NCBI GenBank assembly: GCA_022478985.1
Contig: JAKSZP010009596.1
Span: 1 to 64,000 of the forward strand
Direction of reading: 5' to 3'
Length of the DNA: 64,000 nucleotides
Source: Massospora cicadina
Lineage: Eukaryota; Entomophthoromycota; Entomophthoromycetes; Entomophthorales; Entomophthoraceae
Under the pieces are notes generated by a model that saw only the letters and a list, made by a program, of their open reading frames with translations, made no database searches and had not been told where the DNA came from. Shown piece after piece: positions 22,401 to 34,446 of the stretch (positions are counted from its first letter, which is position 1; the number at the start of each line of letters is the position of its first letter). Made by a program: the position numbers and the translations under genes.

Positions 22401-24484
22401 AAGGCCCTTCTACCTGGCTTTTATCCTCTTAATAAAATCAAAAATTTATCTCAGGACGTCGCTTAAGGCAGGAGGCCGCATAATGTCCTTGGTATTCACA
22501 GATCTAACAAGCTACCCAAGATATGTTTCACAATTTCCAAAATTCAATCAGTAGGGATGAAAGTTCTCCGTGTCCCCTCTAGCACTCTTAGTAGCTTAAG
22601 AGAGATGGACGGCTTGGGCTCCTACTTCATGTAGCCAAAATGTAATCCCACACTTCTTTAGATATCTAATCATAAATGGTGACTCTAAATGCTTCACAAA
22701 CTCTCAAAGCAGGGAACGGTGCAACGCCAGATAATTTTTGGTGGCATTTTAAAGCGTGATCTTGACGGCAAAGTTGACCATGTATTTAGCACCCAGCAGT
22801 ACTTATTCTCATTTAAAACTGTTCAATGAGCTCATTAATGTTTTTCTTCTTCTTAAAAAAATAGTCATGAATTCAGCATTTTAAATGGACATTCGTTTAA
22901 TGATCTAAACTCTCATATAACCATGTTTTTCTCATCAGCAAAGGTCTAGCATTTCTTATATAAGTAGTTCATGATCAGATCTTGACTCTGGTTAGCTAAA
23001 TAGTTACTCATGGTAGTTGCTTTAAAAAGGCCATCTTCTCCATGTATGGCCATCAAAACAATTTATAAATAGGCTGTACGTTTCCATGCTTGTCAAAGTA
23101 AAGGATATATAATGAATCAAATTGTTAAAACACTGGATAGAAACCTCCTGATATGGATACCACTGGTGCTGTACTAACCTGTGGTCTTGGGTTACTAGCT
23201 TGGGGGTTGAATTAGTTTGGTATCCGACATCTTTACAGAAAGAGGTAAGGAAAAATGTTGTAAGCACTGAAATTGTAGGCATGTGCATCATTTCTGAGAG
23301 ATCTTCTTCTTACAAAGGTTTTTCTACAAGTAATCTGGTTAAGCAGGGGTTACGATTTAAAAATGGTACCAACATCTACCATCCTGCAATTCGCCTTAAA
23401 CTTGTCATACCCAAGTGATTTGATTCTCCTGCTCCTAAAAACACTGTTGTTTTCATTTCATAGCTCAACAAAATCTCTTTAATACTTAATGCATGCTAGT
23501 GTGCAGTTTATCTTATTTTTTGTGTGAAACCTGGAATGTATGGAGTTTGCAGACTTGAAATATACCTCATTTTTTGATTGAAGGAGATCTTTACTTTTTT
23601 TCTAGCCTGAACTCATCTTCTCAACCCCTTTGATATCCCGCTGCATGGCTGCTTGTCAATATTTGATCTACTTGACTCCCAACTAGAGGTGGGCGGTGGT
23701 CTCCATGTTGCTTACCAAGTTCTGTGCAGCCACCTCCATAACATTGGGTTTATCAATTAAGTTTTTCAACCACCTCAGCCTGTTGGGTAATGTCACCTGG
23801 AGTAACTCAAATACATCAATTTCCTCTATAAGCTGAGTCATGCATTGAATCCATTCATTGGTGACCTTGCATTTTACATGACCTGATAACTTATATGTTA
23901 AAACGCTCCAGTTTTATTGATCAATAAGTTTGACTTAGAATTGAATATACACAAAAAGATTGTGGTTGTCATTAACGGTCTGACAAAGGCCCTAAAACTG
24001 ACTTCAAGCTGTCTATTCAGAGCCTGAAACGCTTCACATATTACTGGTTTCTATTAAACACCTCCATTATCAGGTAGTGGTGGCAAAAAATGTGGCAAAA
24101 AATGTGGAAAATCCATACCATGTATTGATAATACCCAGCGAGATATTGCCCCATCTGAAGTACGTTATTGGCTTGCTGTAGTAGTTGATGATAACTCAAA
24201 GGCAAAAGATTCATATTTCTGAAACAGCTGGTCCTGATACTGTTGACAATAAAATAAAATGGGTAAAAAATTAGATTTTATGGCTAAAGAGCCAAAATTT
24301 TAAAGTAACACTTGTCTAATCTGTCTCAGCTGATCCTCAGTATAAATGTAGGTTTCAAAGTTCTCATTTTGTGAGGAATCCTGAAATTCAACTTCCTCTA
24401 GCTCTATTCTTTTAGAAGTAGTAGTTTCAACATGGAAAATGACAGATTGGTTACTCTTACCACTCACTTACTGAGTTGGGTCCA
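22401..24484 (-). pseudogene. Element C Gag remnant
   Basis: Gag forms the virus-like particle. A Met near 24484, about 40 bases inside the right LTR, starts a frame reading MDPTQ, then SNQSVIFHVETTTSKRIELE and an acidic stretch with YTEDQLRQIRQVLL. Further left, 23022-23291 gives an 89-codon frame with VGYQTNSTPKLVTQDHRLVQ. No CCHC knuckle could be read. The nearby LTR makes the start plausible, but internal stops show it is a pseudogene. Confidence 0.5.
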
Positions 24485-24522
24485 TTGTGAGGTTTAAAAA
24501 TTGATTTTCTATTACAGTCCCC

Positions 24523-24968
24523 TGTAGGAGCACAAATAGTGTAGCTCATAAACCTTCTGGATGTTACTTGAAATGGTTACTGTTAGTTGGCCCAACTCTA
24601 GCTATCATAATATAGTATGACACACAATAAACTACTTAGACCTTTAAATATTCAAGACTATGCTAAAAATCATACATAAATAAATAAACAAAAATATTAG
24701 ATACCAAAATAAACCATTTATTTAGAATATGCAAACAATATTTATAGTTGAATTTCATCATTAAAAGTACAATAGAGATCTTGTGGATGATAATTGACTA
24801 TTGAAAATGCAATTATGGATGGGAGAACATTTTCCAAGAAAGGATTTGAACAGGAAGTAATAGACCAACTAAAATGCAACCCATTTCTAGGGCAAAAACC
24901 ATTAACAGATTCAGGAATATCCTACAACTCTCTTGTGAAACAGAAATCAAATTAATAATCATCCAACA
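24523..24968 (-). repeat. Element C right (5') LTR
   Basis: On + it starts TGTAGGAGCAC and ends CATCCAACA. It is collinear with 18095-18534; both share ACTCTAGCTAT..ATAATATA and a later AGGGCAAAAA block. Confidence 0.65.
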
Positions 24969-25189
24969 TCAGATAATTTGCAGAATCTGAACATTTGTCA
25001 CCTCATGAATTGGGGTTTAAGCCTGATCTAAAAAATTGACCACTGCTGGTAAGGTTTAAACCCAATCAAAATGATCAAATATTCTTACTTCAAAATATTA
25101 TGGAATGCCAAAAATCCAAAAGCTAATTGGATATAGATCTTAACTCAGAAGTTCTTGGCAATTTTCTCTGTAGCTTGGGTATTTCCTTT

Positions 25190-25290
25190 CCCCTAGGTAT
25201 GACTTCCTGTAAATAAACTGGATAACTGTTTTTGCAATGTTTTGGTTGCCACTATTATATGACAATTTTAGAAGTATTTTCCAGTTAAAG
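25190..25290 (-). pseudogene. Copia-like RNase H fragment
   Basis: On - it reads NQNIAKTVIQFIYRKSYLG followed by ERKYP. This aligns by eye with the copia block DNQSAI..NPVFH.R.KHI. It is short and diverged; support comes from its place left of the RT fragment. Confidence 0.4.
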
Positions 25291-25999
25291 AGCTTTTATC
25301 CTTAATTGGTATTAGTTTAGTTAAAAATGAAATTCTTATGCCATTGTCTTTGGTTGCTTTAAAATTTCCCAGAAATTTATATTTTATCCTCCACGCTTCA
25401 ACATATCTCTAACTCTATTAGTAAAAATCTTGCATTTTTTGCAAGTCTCAGCCAATATGGACAACTATAATTTTAGCCTTCTAAAAGCTTCTTTAGTCAG
25501 ATGTAACAATCCATTAACTGGGCTAGTAGGATATCTTCTTTTTATAAAGGCTGTATAAGCAAAAAGTCATTAACTAATATATTATATTTTAGATTGTTAT
25601 CTCAACAAGGATTAGTGCAGAAAAGAGATCAATAATGAGTCTAATATTTTAAAAATACTTAAAAATCTTATAAAGTATCTGATTTTATATGCTATTAATT
25701 TTATAAGAAGCATAAAGAGAAGTAATTAGTCTCTTTCCCCAAGTTTAGTAAATTAAAAACTACATATGTATATAGTTGCATTTAATATATATTAACAACC
25801 TTAAAAACATTTCTTTTTACTTTATATAGGCTTTTAAATTTTTTCTATAAATGTAGCTGTATTTGTAGATAGCTCGTTCTTTGTATAGCTTGTTAATGAT
25901 TATATACAATGATTATAATTAATTTTTAAAGGTTGTTTATAAGACTTCTAACATGTAATTAGTGCAACTGAAAAATTGGTTGTACTGGTGTATTTTTGA

Positions 26000-26250
26000 T
26001 CTGTCCATAAGGATCATGATCTTGATAATATATAAGGATTTTTCAAAACTTACTGCACATTGTCTCCAACAGCCTCTCAATAGATCAATAATTCAGATGG
26101 TAAAGGTAAATATAATATCATTAATTAAAAAACTGCTTGTGTGCAATTAAGCCCATAATCTTTCAACTCTAAAGTTTAGATATAAGAAGCTTTTTCCATA
26201 TAATCCAACAGTTTTTTTTCAAGATCATATATTTTATAAGTATTTATAAT
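26000..26250 (-). pseudogene. Copia-like reverse transcriptase fragment
   Basis: On - near 26085-26130 the text is SSFLINDIIFTFT, matching the copia catalytic strand normally written Y-V-D-D-I-I-F-T-G, with the first aspartate as asparagine. Downstream text (IIDLLRGC, later HQYNQFF) fits the spacing toward the LHYFLGIE-like block. It is strongly decayed, so the family is inferred from this box and from neighbouring fragments. Confidence 0.45.
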
Positions 26251-27169
26251 ATATATATAAGTTTTATTTCTAATGGTAAAGCTACCACCTCTGCCATTAT
26301 GAAACTTCATAATTTTGTAGATTTTAACGCTCTAATGATATTTTTACCAAAATTTATGGATTTTAATAAGCTAAACAAATTCAGTTCTCGATCAGTACAG
26401 ATTATTTACTCTAAGAATTAATCTTAAAATTGAGTGTTAGCGTAAAAAATCATGAATAATTTATATTAACTCAACTAATTTAAAAATATGTTGTTAATTT
26501 CAAAAAGTTTTCCTTGTTTATGTAATACTTAGTTTTGCTTGATCTCAAAATCATGGTCAAGAAATTTTTTATGTTATGATAGCTTTTAACCCAGATAATC
26601 AATTTAGAATAATAGTAAATATTATGATCAACCCCTTTTTTACTAATCTAGGAAAGATTGTTTAAGCCAGCAGTGCTTTTTATACAAAAATATGTTGCTT
26701 AACTAACCATCAGGTTAATGCTTGTATCATCTAGTTTTTATAGAATATCCTCATCTTTGAAAATCCTCACACAAGTCTTAGACATTTGTTTAGCATTTCT
26801 CATTATTATAAAAATTCTAAAAACTAGGAAAAAAATATAATGAGCAATCCATCCTTGAAAACACTAAGAATATTTTATAACATGATGTCTTTCCATACTA
26901 ATAAATAATTTATTTCTTTTGTGACTGGTTTAATTTATTATTAAATTTTTTACTTAATTTATAAAACTTGTTACACTTTTGGGTTGCTTTAACTAGTATA
27001 TGTATCATGCTGATACCAGAACAACTTTATAAAGCATGTTAAAAAAACTTCCCTAAAAGAAAAATTTAATGAAGTGATGATGTTGAGTTGGAATTTCTTT
27101 AGTCTTACAAACCTACATTAAACCTCACGTCATTTTTTTAAATTTAGTTGGAACATTAAGTGCCTCTGT

Positions 27170-27450
27170 GACATCCATACACTCTAAAATGGCTGGCTTA
27201 TTATATGGCACTTCTAGTGGTCTTCTTAGACAAAACACTTCAATATATGCTGCATAGGTTTTATGAAAGATAAAAGTAACTTTATTTAAGATTGTATAGT
27301 ATTCATTTTAAAGTTGAATTTATTAGATAATTTAATTTGAGAAAATAATGATTTATCCCTCAAATTTTTTACATACTACTAACAAGGGATGACTATGATC
27401 TCTTAAAGTCTACTCCAAAGTCTTATGTAGTTATGTTTTTATGAGCTAAT
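27170..27450 (-). pseudogene. Copia-like integrase fragment
   Basis: On - near 27400-27430 the text reads KTLRVDFKRS, matching the copia integrase strand KTLRTDNGGEF with its second catalytic aspartate. About 230 bp further left ASHFRVYGCHRGT matches the copia block LSHLRVFGCRAYV. The spacing between the two blocks suits a copia integrase. Frame changes and stops lie between. Confidence 0.5.
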
Positions 27451-28013
27451 ATTATCCCAAAAAATCAAACTGATATAAATTCTTCATAGTAAATGAGATG
27501 ATGTTGAAAAGATAATCTAACTGCAGGTGCATTGAAATTTTTACTTTAGTGTTGAAAATCTATCATTATGACTTATATATCTTCTAAAGTCATTTAATTA
27601 TGATATTAATTTTATGGACAGTATAGGTTGTGTGAAAAAAATAGTGTTTTTTGAGTTTATAAAGATTTTTGCTAAGAGTATTTTAGTGAATTATAAAAAA
27701 ATTCAATACTAAATTAGAAAAACATTAAATCTAAACTTCTTTCTAAGTTCCATATATAAAAATAAAAGTCTTAAAATTCTTCGTTTATTAACCTTTTTGT
27801 AACTAATTTCTGGTTTCTATTTGTTATTTTTATTATTTTATATATAGTAAACAGTCATAAAGTTTGATAACAAGTTCAATATTACCAATAATAGAGACTC
27901 TCATAACTGACATATAACAGTAATCTATGAGATCACATTGGCAGGCCAAATGATACCTTATGGCTAAAATTCTGAGATTATTGCCTTTCTGTCTTTTTAA
28001 TTATTTTTACTTG

Positions 28014-28057
28014 ACCTAATGGGTGATCTTTTTAACCAACAATTATTCCCATTAGGT
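28014..28057. repeat. Perfect 10-bp inverted repeat
   Basis: ACCTAATGGG (28014-28023) and CCCATTAGGT (28048-28057) are reverse complements separated by 24 bases. It may be a chance hairpin in AT-rich DNA or part of a decayed copia LTR or leader. Confidence 0.5.
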
Positions 28058-28221
28058 TGTTAGTAGTTTTTTGACTTATAACAATTACTGATTCCTATAC
28101 AAAGAGATCTTTTGTGATTGTTCCCATACAACAATCAAGCCAAATTATGTTGATTGTCACAACCTCATAAATTATATTTCCTTATAAATACCCAGGATAT
28201 CTCATGACTCCTTCTGAAGCA

Positions 28222-28226
28222 TGGTC
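28222..28226. repeat. Element G target-site duplication, left
   Basis: TGGTC, identical to 36088-36092. Confidence 0.85.
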
Positions 28227-29863
28227 TGTAAGTACTGGAGACCAGTCTCTGCACCTGGATAGGTGCACCACACCTTCTAAACAAAAAAAGGTTACAAGGG
28301 CCTAGTGGACCCCCTGTTGCAGTTGAGCAACTTGTCCCACATGGTAGACAAGTGCTGAGTGACTGCCTATCCCAAGGATAACCCATTCCCACCTCTTCCT
28401 CACCTCCTCAACCCTATTAGTTTAGGAGATGGAGTCTGCAGAGAGATTGAGCGCACCAGAGGCCATGGAAAGGCCATGGGACCCTCACTCCTCAGAAAAC
28501 TATGTCAAAATTTTGTGGGATATAGAATTTACCAACATATGAGCCTAGCCTGCAAATTCAGGTCTGGGAGAGCAAGTCTGGACTGGACAAAACGGAAATC
28601 AGATTGGGACACTACTCAAATCATTAATTAGGTAAAACAACTTGGACCAGTAGCCCCAAAGCTCTGGGATGGATCTGGGAGGTTTAGATCATGTGAATAC
28701 TTTATTCAAGAGATCGGACAGAGTCTCAAACAACTCAAACCAACAGTTTTTACCTCCTGGGATGAATCTGGAGAATCTGAACCATGTAAACAGGCTGACT
28801 CGGATGACCAGGACCTGGATTGGTACTGTTGACTTGGTTTGGTCCCAAGAATGCAGAAAATTTTGCAAAAGTTTTTCTGATTTTCCTCAAAATCTTGAGC
28901 CTATCTCTACTCACCTCAATGCCAACCAACCAAATCACTTTGCCAAAACTCAAACAACCAATCACATGTTACCTCTTCTATGCAATTTATCAGTACTTAT
29001 GGCATCTTCCCAGCCCAGGAGCAGTTGTCAGTTTATTCATTTATTTTCCACGCTTTACGTTAAATAAAATTTGAACTCTCCATACAGCTTACCACAGCCT
29101 CCATCCACCTTAATTTTTTTACTAAAATTTTACCATTCAATCTGAAAAATGCACCATTGCCCAAACTCTCATACTGATGTTTGCTAACTTGATCATCCAG
29201 TTGCTTAACCCTGCCAGGCAGTAGTGGAATGTAAATGCAATAAACTGCCTCACCCCCAATGACAAACCTGCTATCTTGTTCCTTACCGCATGTCTGTTTA
29301 ATGCAAACCCGCCCATTTATTCTGCTGATGAGTTTTTAAAGCCTTTCCATGGTTGGAGCAGCATCAGGCAGCCCTATCCAACCACTTGAAGAATTGAGGT
29401 TCACACCTGATGCAGCTGCCAATGGCTTGGCCCATCTGTGGGACCTGGAGCGCTCCACTCAGGGGAAGCTCAGTCTAACCCCATTTGTGGGTCACTTTCC
29501 CCTCCATTTTAATCTCCAATCATGTGGCGCCCCCTGTGCTGTTCCTCCGCTGGTGCGCAAGCTCTCCTGTTCAAATCCAAAGGCCAGCAACCACAAACCC
29601 TGGAGGAGTCGCCATCCTCCCTTCCTCTCCCACCCTTGTGGGGTTGCCTCCATAAGACTCGCAGTTGCCCCCATGCAACCATCTGGTTTGCCTTGAGGGC
29701 TTTCAGTAAATTAATGGACTTTCACTTTACTCATGTCCCCACTAGAACTCCACTCTTACTAGTAACTTAATCCGCTGTTCCTATGGCATTCTGGGCTCTC
29801 CACTGGGTGCTCGCGCACCATGACTGGGAGCCCAGTCTAATTTTATTAGCAAAATCTATGGCA
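28227..29863 (+). repeat. Element G 5' LTR
   Basis: Starts TGTAAGTACTGG and ends ATCTATGGCA. Partner is 34447-36087. Frames inside it (for example 28669-29067 and 29349-29696) have no partner in the other LTR at equal length and are not treated as genes. Confidence 0.8.
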
Positions 29864-31060
29864 TAATGAACTGACCAGTAATCTCAGCCTTCACAGCCTT
29901 CCTTTCTGGCGCTGATTAAGCGTTGGCCTACACTCTCACTCTAGCCATGCTCTTCCTATGCAACCTGGCCTTCTCCTGCTGGTTGGTGGCCTCGCTCATC
30001 CAGGCTCACCAATATGCTCTGCTAAATTATTCCCCACCCTGCTGAGCCCCAAAAACAAGTGTCACCCAATCAGGTAAAATGATAGGTATGGGGTCCCCCC
30101 TGTACCTTCTGATGAGGTGGCTAATCAAGTCCTGGGCGTTCTGGAGGACCCCTAAGTGCACTTTACAACTGATAATGTAAAAACCCACTTCCCTCAGATG
30201 CCTAGCAGAGTGTGGCTCTCCTCAATGCCTTGGATGGGGATGCCCGTCGTTGAGTCTGGGGAGTGCTCCTCTCTTCTGCTAAGTCTGGCAAAACCATCCC
30301 CTTACTGATGCTGGTCACTTTGGAAGTCCAGGACCCTGAGTCGAGCAAGTGCGCCTTCTTCAACTTTTTACATTGGGACAGACAGCCACGGACCTACCCT
30401 TCCTGATCAAAGTCTTCATGGTCCTGGTTCCCATCATTCCCATCCCTCCCAAGATTGCCATCTCCGCCTTCTGATCTGCCTTGGACTCCACCATGGCTGA
30501 CCATGCATCTTGTGACCCCTTCCCCAGATCCTTATAGATTGCATTCTCTGTGGCCCATGCATCTGGGGCCAGGCCCTTCCTCATCCCTGCATTTGCTGTT
30601 GCAACTCTTGAGTACTGCGTACCACTCCTCCCCCTGTCAGCAGTTGCAGCCATGGAAAGCTTCCCTTGGACTCGCCGCCCTTTGCCTCCCCTCTATGCCC
30701 ACTCCAGGTATCTCCCCCTGGGGGAACCCCTGCCTGTAGCAACCTCTGTCCTCATCTCATATCAGGAGGCTGTCCCATTGGGTCCCCAGTGCTCAGAGTC
30801 TGCAAGCCTGATCCTATCATTCCCCTGGTTGACACCGTCTATCCCTTGAAGAGAGTGGATTAGGTGTATGCACCACCCCTTGCCTACCCATTTGGGACAA
30901 CAAGGAAGCAAAACAAAAGCCCCAGTTACTCTCCAACCCTGTGCCTCTGGGCCAATCTCTCTTGATGATGAGTCACGCCCCTCCTTGGCTGCCCTCTTTC
31001 TTGCTCATCCCAATAAATAGGATCAATTTTATTTCCTGTTCCCTGTTTCCTTTCCCTCAG
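29864..31060 (+). pseudogene. Element G leader and Gag region, decayed
   Basis: By position this is leader plus Gag. A proline- and serine-rich frame is open on + at 30455-30739 (94 codons), and others overlap it at 30550-30849 and 30666-30863. No capsid motif and no CCHC knuckle could be read. The 97-codon frame on - at 30360-30653 is probably a shadow of the GC-rich stretch. The end near 31060 is set by the protease that follows. Confidence 0.45.
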
Positions 31061-31500
31061 AGTTGAGAGAAATCATGGTGAAAGCTCTCCTTAATACTGG
31101 AGCGGCGGGCAACTTTATTGACCTCAGTGTGGAATGTTGCTTAGATCTGGTGATGGAGTAAGCTCCATCTATTATGGGCGCCTCATCTGAGTCCATGAAG
31201 TCCTACCGTATCTGACGCCATTGCACTTCTCCATTCATGATTTTGGGTTTAGCGACCACTTTTCAGCTGTACATGTATTTCTCTACCCTGTAATTCGGTG
31301 GGTGGTCTGGTGGCGCCGCCAGCGAGTTAACATTAATCTTTCGAACAACTTGTTGTTCACAGACCCCAAGTTGAGTGGAGAGTTTCCCCTACTAAAAACC
31401 CTTCCCCTGGGCACATCTCTTGACTTTATATCCCCACTGACCTCACTCTAATCGACCTTCCTTCAGACTACCCTTCATTCCTAGCCCCTTATAAGACCAT
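31061..31500 (+). pseudogene. Element G aspartic protease remnant
   Basis: At 31075-31135 the text reads VKALLNTGAAGNFIDLS, matching the Ty3 protease block (A-L-I-D-T-G-A-S-G-N-F-I) with the catalytic aspartate changed to asparagine by one G-to-A step. The second half (about 31260-31450) is only weakly readable, in the 76-codon frame that starts at 31221. It lies between Gag and RT as expected. Confidence 0.65.
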
Positions 31501-31559
31501 CTTTGACATGTTACTGGCATCTAAGCTTCCTTCACACTCTTAATATGATTTTTAGTTTC

Positions 31560-32200
31560 AGCAGATGGTTGATCTAGCTAAAACTAACTGCCCACTATAC
31601 CCATATACTAAGGAAGAGGATAAGGCTTTGGATAACTGGCTAGACGAGATGTAGGAAAAGAGGTAACTTATTAAGAAAACTTCCCCTGTCGCCTCCCCCA
31701 TATCTTTTGCTAGAAATGAAGATGGCTCCTTGCGCCCTTATGTCGGCTATGGCCACCTCAACAACATTACCATCCCTGACCCATACCCCTTTCACTTAGA
31801 GCAAACCATCGTCCAAGTTTATGCCAAGTCCCACATCTTCTCGAAGTAGGACTTGGTGATTGCCTTTACTCTGGGTGATGGTGGTGAGGGGACAGAGTGG
31901 CTTACAGCTATCCGCACTCGCTGAGGTCTTTTCCAATTCAGGGTTATGCCTTTTGGACTTAAGAGCCCCAGCACCTTCCAGCACCTCATTGATGATATTT
32001 AGGGGGAATTGTAATCTCATGCGCTGTGACTTATATTAATGATATTTTGATCCATTCCTCCACCCCAGAACAACACGCCAAGGATCTAGAAGCAGTGATG
32101 GCAGCCCGCCACAAGTCAAAGCTATCCATAAGCCTTCAAGTGTAAATTTATCAAGTTTAAGGCTACCTCCTTAAATAATCTTAATTTGAAGAATAGCTAT
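31560..32200 (+). pseudogene. Element G reverse transcriptase remnant
   Basis: A well-preserved reading, with stops, goes from EEDKALDNWLDEM through PVASPISFARNEDGSLRPYV and GYGHLNNITIPDPYPF to FRVMPFGLKSPSTFQHLIDD. The active-site strand near 32030-32055 reads YINDILIHSS, so Y-x-D-D has become Y-I-N-D. A TPEQHAKDLEAVM helix follows. This is the clearest RT of the LTR elements here, yet it is inactive by sequence. Confidence 0.8.
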
Positions 32201-32379
32201 GCCATTACCCCTGCAAGCTCGAGGATATTCAGTCTTAGCCCACCCCAACTACACAAAAACAACTTCGCAGCTTTATTGGTACTGTCACCTCTTTAAGAAA
32301 TTCTCCTCAACCCTTGCCCAAATGGCACCACCCCTGCACCAACTCACTGGGAAAAATGCCCTTTCAAGTGGTCCCCCAA

Positions 32380-32780
32380 AATCCAGAAGGCCTTTGAGTC
32401 TATTTAGGAGGTCTTCTTCACAGCCCCAGTCCTGCGGCATGCTAAAACCTCCCTCCCCTTTATAGTATTCTGTGATTCCTCATCAGTGGCAGTGGGGCCG
32501 TGCTACTACAGGAGCATGAGGGAGCTGAGCACCCGGTGGCCTACTACTCCCATAAGTTCACCTCAAAAGAAAAAACGTGGCCAATATATGATAAGGAGCT
32601 AGCGACAGTGGCGTGGTCACTCACCCAGTGGAAATACCTTATTCAGGGCGCCCAACGTGAATTCACCATTTAGATAGACTATAAGGCGTTACTCTAATAC
32701 CGCAAAGCCTAGTAACTAGGTCACTGGCAAACTCACACATACCAGGATCTATGCAGGTTCCAATTCAAGTATGAATCTTA
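32380..32780 (+). pseudogene. Element G RNase H remnant
   Basis: It begins with FTAPVLRHAKTSLPFIVF and CDSSS, where the usual D-A-S reads DSS, then HPVAYYSHKFTSKEKTW and PIYDKELATVAWSLTQWKY. These are the expected Ty3 RNase H landmarks in order. A frame change occurs near 32490. The terminal DHxxL block (IDYKALL) reads on to about 32695. Confidence 0.75.
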
Positions 32781-32999
32781 AAGACCCCCTGAACGTTTTT
32801 CCAGCCATGTTCAGCCAAAATCCCTCCATGTCTCCTAACGGGGGAAGACCCATTAGACCTTATGATGTAGTGACCCCCTCCCAAATCCTCTAATTTGGCC
32901 CTTACAGTAGCCAATGCTGACCTGGACTCAAATGTCCCACTCCTCCTCCATATCCTCGCTTCCCAAACCTGTTGCCCTGAAGGAATAGAGCCATATGCC

Positions 33000-34300
33000 T
33001 TTAGAGTCCATGAGTCATAAGTAAGCTCCATATACTTTGCAGGATGGAACATTCTGTTTCTGCTATCAGTTTTGGGTCCCCCCTCCCTATGGCCATGTTA
33101 TTGAGGAACATCATGTTCCCCAGACAGTTGGAATCACAGCAAAAAATGTGCAGATCTCATAAAGAGAATTTATAACTGGCCTGGGTCCTCAAATGACATT
33201 CCCACCTGGATCTCCCATTGTGTCACCTGCGCCCAGGAGAAATTGGATTGTTCCAGGAAGAAAGGACTGCTACACCCTTTGCAGCAGGCTGTGGGCCCAT
33301 GGACCTCGGTCTCATGGACTTCATTGTAAAGCTCCCACCTTTCTGTGGTTTAGATGCGATCATGGTAGTTGTAGACTGATTTACCAAGTTTACACTCTTA
33401 ATCCTCTGTTTCTCTTCAATCACTGCTATGTAGACTGCAAATTTATTTATCAACCATGTCTTTGCCGTGTTTGGTCTCCTCAAGGAGATAGTGACATGGG
33501 ACCCCAGTTAACTGCCTGGTTCTGAAAATAATTGTTAACCTTCCTCAGCATCAATTACTGCAAACCCACTTCCTAACTACTTCCAGTCTTATGGGCAGAC
33601 TGAGTGGGTGAACCATATACTGGAGCAATACCTGTAATGTTATGCGATGGCCTCACAAGACACCTGAGCCAAGATCTGCCCCTTATACAGTTTGTGTATA
33701 ACAATTCCCTTCATTCCAAAACCAACCTCCGCCCATTTGAGGCTACTCTGGGAACAACCCCAAGTTTCAATTTGGATCCAACTCTCCTCATCAGTTCCTG
33801 CCGCCATGGACCACATAATCTCATTCTGCGAGATGCACAACCTAGTATGAGAACATCTAATGAAGTCTATCAGGGACTACAAAAAGTTTGCTGATTGGAA
33901 GTATCAACAAGGACACAAGATCAAAATGGGTTCTATTGTCTTGTTGGATACCCGCAACCTTCACCTGAAAGCCCCACCCATAAGCAAGCAGCCAAACGCA
34001 CAGAAATCTTTGAGGTTGAGAGTGGTTTTAACCAATGGAACTTAGCTTTGAGACTGCCTACGCACTGGAAGAAGCACAATGTCTTTCATTTCTCCCTCCT
34101 TACCCCCTTCAAAGGGGAAAGGACCACATCCCCAGAGCCAAAAGTCTTTTGAGGAATCTAAGGAAGTAGAGTGGAGGCCATTTTGGATTCATGGAGGTCC
34201 CGCTGATCCATTCGTTATTGGTCGCTTTAAGAGCTACCCCTCATATGAGAACAGCTGGGTGAATGCATGTGATTGTGCAATATGCAAGGATCTGATAGAG
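33000..34300 (+). pseudogene. Element G integrase remnant
   Basis: The zinc-binding end is represented by CVTCAQEKLD at 33220-33250. The core shows MDFIVKLPPFCGLDAIMVVV, holding the first two-residue D/E landmark, then EIVTWDPS where VTDRGP is usual, and YFQSYGQTEWVNHILEQYL at 33573-33635 with the third catalytic glutamate. The C-terminal part has LALRLPTHWKKHNVFHFSLL (33990-34110). The next segment, VEWRPFWIHGGP, may be the start of a chromodomain too decayed to confirm. Frame changes are frequent. Confidence 0.75.
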
Positions 34301-34429
34301 ATAATACACTTCCCTACCGGCAGCCCCCTGTCTCTCCCAAAGATCACAGCCATCTTGGCCATAAAGCTACTAGAGTGGCACAAAAATTATAACTTGGTCC
34401 ATGCACCCAGTGTTGAAATCCTCCCTGTC

Positions 34430-34446
34430 AAAAAAGGAAAGGGTAG
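34430..34446 (+). other. Element G polypurine tract
   Basis: The run AAAAAAGGAAAGGGTAG stands directly before the 3' LTR, the place where plus-strand DNA synthesis is primed. Confidence 0.75.

Larger units (their letters stand above)
18095..24968 (-). mobile_element. Ty3-like LTR retrotransposon C
   Basis: LTRs of 440 bp (18095-18534) and 446 bp (24523-24968) bound a leftward Gag, RT, RNase H, integrase series. A Gag-like frame starts about 40 bases inside the right LTR, and a polypurine tract (AAGGGGAAAG on -) sits against the left LTR near 18535-18545. That makes the element structurally complete at 6.9 kb. Flanking 5-mers (AGGGG and TCAGA) do not match. Coding parts are broken everywhere. 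Confidence 0.7.
24969..28226 (-). mobile_element. Ty1/copia-like retrotransposon remnant, very AT-rich
   Basis: No open frame in it exceeds about 90 codons, but on - the text follows copia order: a GAG-pre-integrase-like segment (~27850-27970), integrase (~27170-27450), RT (~26000-26250) and RNase H (~25190-25290). Copia order (integrase before RT) is opposite to every other LTR element here. CG dinucleotides are nearly absent: I counted four between 25501 and 26460. Its right part would continue after element G, which is inserted at 28226. No LTR was recognised. Confidence 0.5.

Noticed and set aside
25500..27800. Possible centromere or origin because of extreme AT content
   Set aside because: No tandem repeat or motif array was seen, and copia-like blocks explain the stretch as an eroded element.
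28014..28057. Inverted repeat as a transcription terminator or MITE
   Set aside because: It is a single 10-bp hairpin in AT-rich DNA with no T-run and no TSD; chance is sufficient.
28669..29067. 132-codon frame in the left LTR of element G
   Set aside because: The matching part of the right LTR does not keep the frame, and no domain is seen.
30360..30653. 97-codon - strand frame rich in Ala/Met as a protein
   Set aside because: It is antisense to the Gag region of element G and has no counterpart; probably a shadow.
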